Part shown: positions 61,281 through 64,000 of the stretch, in pieces
How the letters are laid out: every line of letters starts with the position of its first letter
Position numbering within the stretch: position 1 is the first letter of the stretch
Assembly (NCBI GenBank): GCA_016802295.1
Contig: JAESIW010000090.1
Span: 687,557 to 751,556, forward strand
Length of the DNA stretch: 64,000 nt
DNA from: Brachionus rotundiformis
Lineage: Eukaryota; Rotifera; Eurotatoria; Ploima; Brachionidae
Direction: 5' to 3'
Notes under the pieces: model-generated
Told to the model about the DNA's origin: nothing
Seen by the model: the letters and a program-made list of their open reading frames with translations, nothing else
The model's database searches: none
Made by a program: the position numbers and the translations under genes

Positions 61281-61719
61281 TAATTTAATTTCAAAATTTT
61301 CTAATCTGTGTGATATTCAATACTTTGTACACGGATTATTTGAATATAATAGTCGCTTAATTGTGCTAAAAGCTCATAAAAAAACAAGAGAATGGGAAAA
61401 TTTTGTTTTAACTTGTTTAACAAAGATGGCAAACGTTTATTGTTTGCTTTACGATATATTTTGCGAAAACATAGCCAAATTAGCAGTAAACACAACGAAT
61501 AATAAACTGAAGCATGAACCATTAGCCATTTTAATAATTGTTTTTTTAGCGCTTTTTTTAATTAAAAAATGTACTAAACATCAAAATCTGACTTGTAGTA
61601 AATTTAGCAAATAATTAATTTAATGATTAATTTTATATATAGGATTAAAGCTCTATGTGACTTGGCGAAAGAGAGCTTTCGGAATTTCCGTATTTATGTA
61701 CGGCTTCTGCTTTAAATGA
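61281..61719 (+). CDS. 3' part of an unrecognised small membrane-protein gene
   Basis: A frame open from 61273, with an acceptor-like ATCAG at 61280, runs NLISKFSNLCDIQYFVHGLF through KAHKKTREWENFVLTCLTKM to a membrane helix (PLAILIIVFLALFLIKK). A donor GTAAAT at 61598 and an acceptor TATATAG at 61642 define a 45-nt intron. After it the same frame reads LKLYVTWRKRAFGISVFMYG and ends at the TGA at 61719. The local G/C content is higher than that of the flanks, which supports coding. The initiator exon is not found. The layout (helical domain, then a C-terminal anchor) recalls PEX11- or Bcl-2-like proteins, but no motif confirms either. Confidence 0.45.
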
Positions 61720-64000
61720 AAACTAAATGAGCACAAAAAAAGTTTGCTTTTATTAGCTATTCTTGATATATTTCAAAACGTGACTATCATACCTTTGAGA
61801 AATTTAAAAAGAAAATTTTAATTAAAAAGCTTTTAAATTCAATCAGTCTTATTTGCATTTTGAAATAATTTAAATCTATATTGATTTCAATTCTGATAAT
61901 ATTGACATGTTTTGCAAAATTAGCTTTTTAAACAATACATTTTAATTAATAAGCAACATGAGAATTGTTTAGAATATATTAGAATTATAGATAAGTTTAG
62001 AAATTATGTTGTTGTCTATTTGTCTAATTTGACAGCGTTTAATTTTGAAAAATTCTGTTTTTATAATTTTTCAAATTAGACTCTGTAACGCCAATCAATA
62101 AGTTAATGCCAGCATTGCTCTTTTTTTTTTTTTAATTTTAATCAAGTGACAAGAAAATTTGTATATAGATAAAAATTCTAAAATTCAACGAGCTCATATA
62201 TTTGAAATTCGATCCAGTGTTTGATTATAAAAAAAAAAAGCTGACAAAAATTATCGATTGCTGTATTCAAAATGACTTTTGATCATTAAATATTTGGCCT
62301 TATATTTAAATAAGTTTTTTTTCTCTTGTTTGCAAAAATTAAAATTTTAATTTCTAATTAAATTTGATTGTAAAGCTAATTTATTTATTCTAGAGAAGCA
62401 AAAATATTTACTGAAAAAAGTGTCGCACTCAAAAAAAATAAAATAAAATTAAAATTATTTAGATTGATCATCTATTTTGATTTAGTACAACTCAAGCTTA
62501 ATTACGTGTTAATTTTCTTCTATTTATCGACCAAATCTTCAAATTATAGAAATAAACCATTCAAAACTATTTAGACCATTTAATTGTGCTCCGGGGCGCT
62601 TAAGGTGTTTGTATGATATGAATTAAGGAATTTCGCTTGAGAGTGAGATAAAAAAGCTAAGATAATTACAAGTTCGCATTGGGCATAGTTTAATTATTAA
62701 GGGGAAGATAGGACTATCACTTTATATTCGTTTCATCTCGCAGTAGCTCTAATTCAATGAGCTGAGTACAAAGACATTGTTATTAGCTAAAAAATTCTAA
62801 TTTGATTTTTAAAATAGTTTTAGTAAGAGTTTGTGGCAAAATGGCTAAAATAATAAACATAATTAAATTAGTTAAATTCGATATTTATGAGAAGTAAAAT
62901 TAAAAATTCTAGTAATTTAATAGTAGTGAGTAAATAAAAATCCAAAGTCAATAGTATGGCATATTTTATTTTCTAATTATATTCCAATTAATCAGTAATG
63001 ATTAGAATTCTGTTTTTTTTTCTCATTTTTTTTGGAATTAAATTTTGGCTTTTCTTTCTAGTTAACGTCAAAAGTAAAGAATAACTTGTTGTTTTTTGAT
63101 ATATTTGATTTTAATTTAATCAAATCCGAATAACTGAGACACAATGGAAAAGAAAAAAAAATTTAATAAAGCCTATAAAATTTATTTAAGAGAGTAAGTT
63201 TATTAACTTGATTAAATAGAGAGAAATTTAATTGACATAAAATCGAGCGCTTATTCTCTCTATTTGGCAAAATAATTTGCCAAAATAATATTTTGATTGG
63301 CTTTTTTAATTTCTTTTCAATTGGAGTATTTAATTGGTTGCAATTTAAATTATTTTTTTTCCAAATCTAATATTCCAAATGCTAATTGATATTTAATTTT
63401 CGGAGTCAGTTTTGAAAATAGAAAAAATAAAAATAAGAAAAAAAATTAAAAAATAAAAAAAGCTAACAGCTTCAAGAGCAAATAAATGGCAAATTAAATT
63501 TTTAAATATTTTCAAAAGGCTTATCTAAAATTATATTAGCATTTTGTGTTCGAATGTCTCAGTAAATTATTGTTTATAAAGACCGTGTTTATAATAAAAG
63601 CGAAATGATGTTGTAAGTAATTATGCCATTTCTTAGGCAAGATAATTTGTTAGATCTAGGCGAGCTCAATTGTTTTCATTTCGAGCCAACTCTTTTTTAA
63701 TTTTATTTAATTTTTCATACACATAGACAATTATATTCAAATTAATTTATAATTTATCTATTAGCGTGTTTGTTTTTTGTTTTTATAAATAGCTATAGAT
63801 CGCTCTTCAATTTTCAAATGCCATCTTTTAACTCAAATTAAAATTTTTTCGAGCAGGCAAGAACTACACTATTCTATCGAAAGCAGCCTAATAAGCCGAG
63901 CAAGTCAGATATCAATCGGCTATTGTCGAGCTGGTCTGCACTTTGTCATCAATTAGAAGTGATTGTCAATCTAATTCAAAACAAATAGCAAGTCCCCTTG
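61720..64000. other. Intergenic, no gene seen
   Basis: About 2.3 kb of A/T-rich DNA with long homopolymer runs. The last 150 bp (63850-64000) has noticeably more G and C and could be the 5' flank or first exon of a gene outside the window, but no frame can be supported. Confidence 0.45.

Overview
This is a window of a very AT-rich animal nuclear genome. Genes are split by many short GT-AG introns (often 45-80 nt), intergenic DNA is almost featureless A/T, and the recognisable proteins are metazoan: class II PI3-kinase, SLC12A9, TTLL3/8 tubulin glycylase, LRGUK, membralin, phosphorylase kinase alpha, a receptor tyrosine phosphatase, PLEKHF and BTF3. Base composition, intron size, scattered small transposons and a gap flanked by near-identical sequence would fit a small invertebrate such as a monogonont rotifer. 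That identification is an inference, because no rRNA or mitochondrial marker lies in the window.

Layout. At 0.4-2.8 kb (-) lies a reeler/DOMON/cytochrome b561 ferric-chelate reductase (FRRS1-like). At 4.0-4.9 kb is an internally deleted Tc1/mariner element. At 5.1-8.4 kb (-) is SLC12A9, then at 9.9-11.3 kb (+) an intronless GT10 fucosyltransferase. ELOF1 is at 13.1-13.4 kb (+), and a receptor-type tyrosine phosphatase with a dead second domain is at 13.6-18.5 kb (+). A MITE with long terminal inverted repeats sits at 18.9-19.4 kb. A secreted Cys-rich protein (19.9-20.8 kb, -) and an orphan four-helix membrane protein (22.0-22.8 kb, +) follow, then an orphan 3' terminal exon (22.9-23.2 kb, -). 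TTLL3/8 lies at 24.2-27.9 kb (-). A small basic orphan gene and a duplicated block around an assembly gap occupy 29.4-31.1 kb.

The second half is gene-dense. It holds a TRABD-like protein (32.0-33.0 kb, +), PIK3C2 (33.3-38.8 kb, +), and minus-strand genes from 39 to 45 kb (three low-complexity orphans and a DUSP23-like phosphatase). Membralin (45.6-47.7 kb, +), LRGUK (48.0-50.6 kb, -), PHKA (51.2-55.6 kb, -), BTF3 (57.0-57.5 kb, +) and a PLEKHF phafin (57.9-59.4 kb, -) follow. The last 4.5 kb carries a 5'-truncated LINE-like 3' end with a 14-bp target duplication and the 3' part of a small membrane-protein gene.

The genes are unrelated housekeeping, signalling and ciliary genes rather than an operon or coordinated system. 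I see no CRISPR array, virus, toxin system or tRNA. The most unusual items are the transposon remnants, the catalytically dead PTP D2 domain, the degenerate P-loop of LRGUK, the splice-acceptor-like sites directly upstream of several start codons, and the orphan genes.
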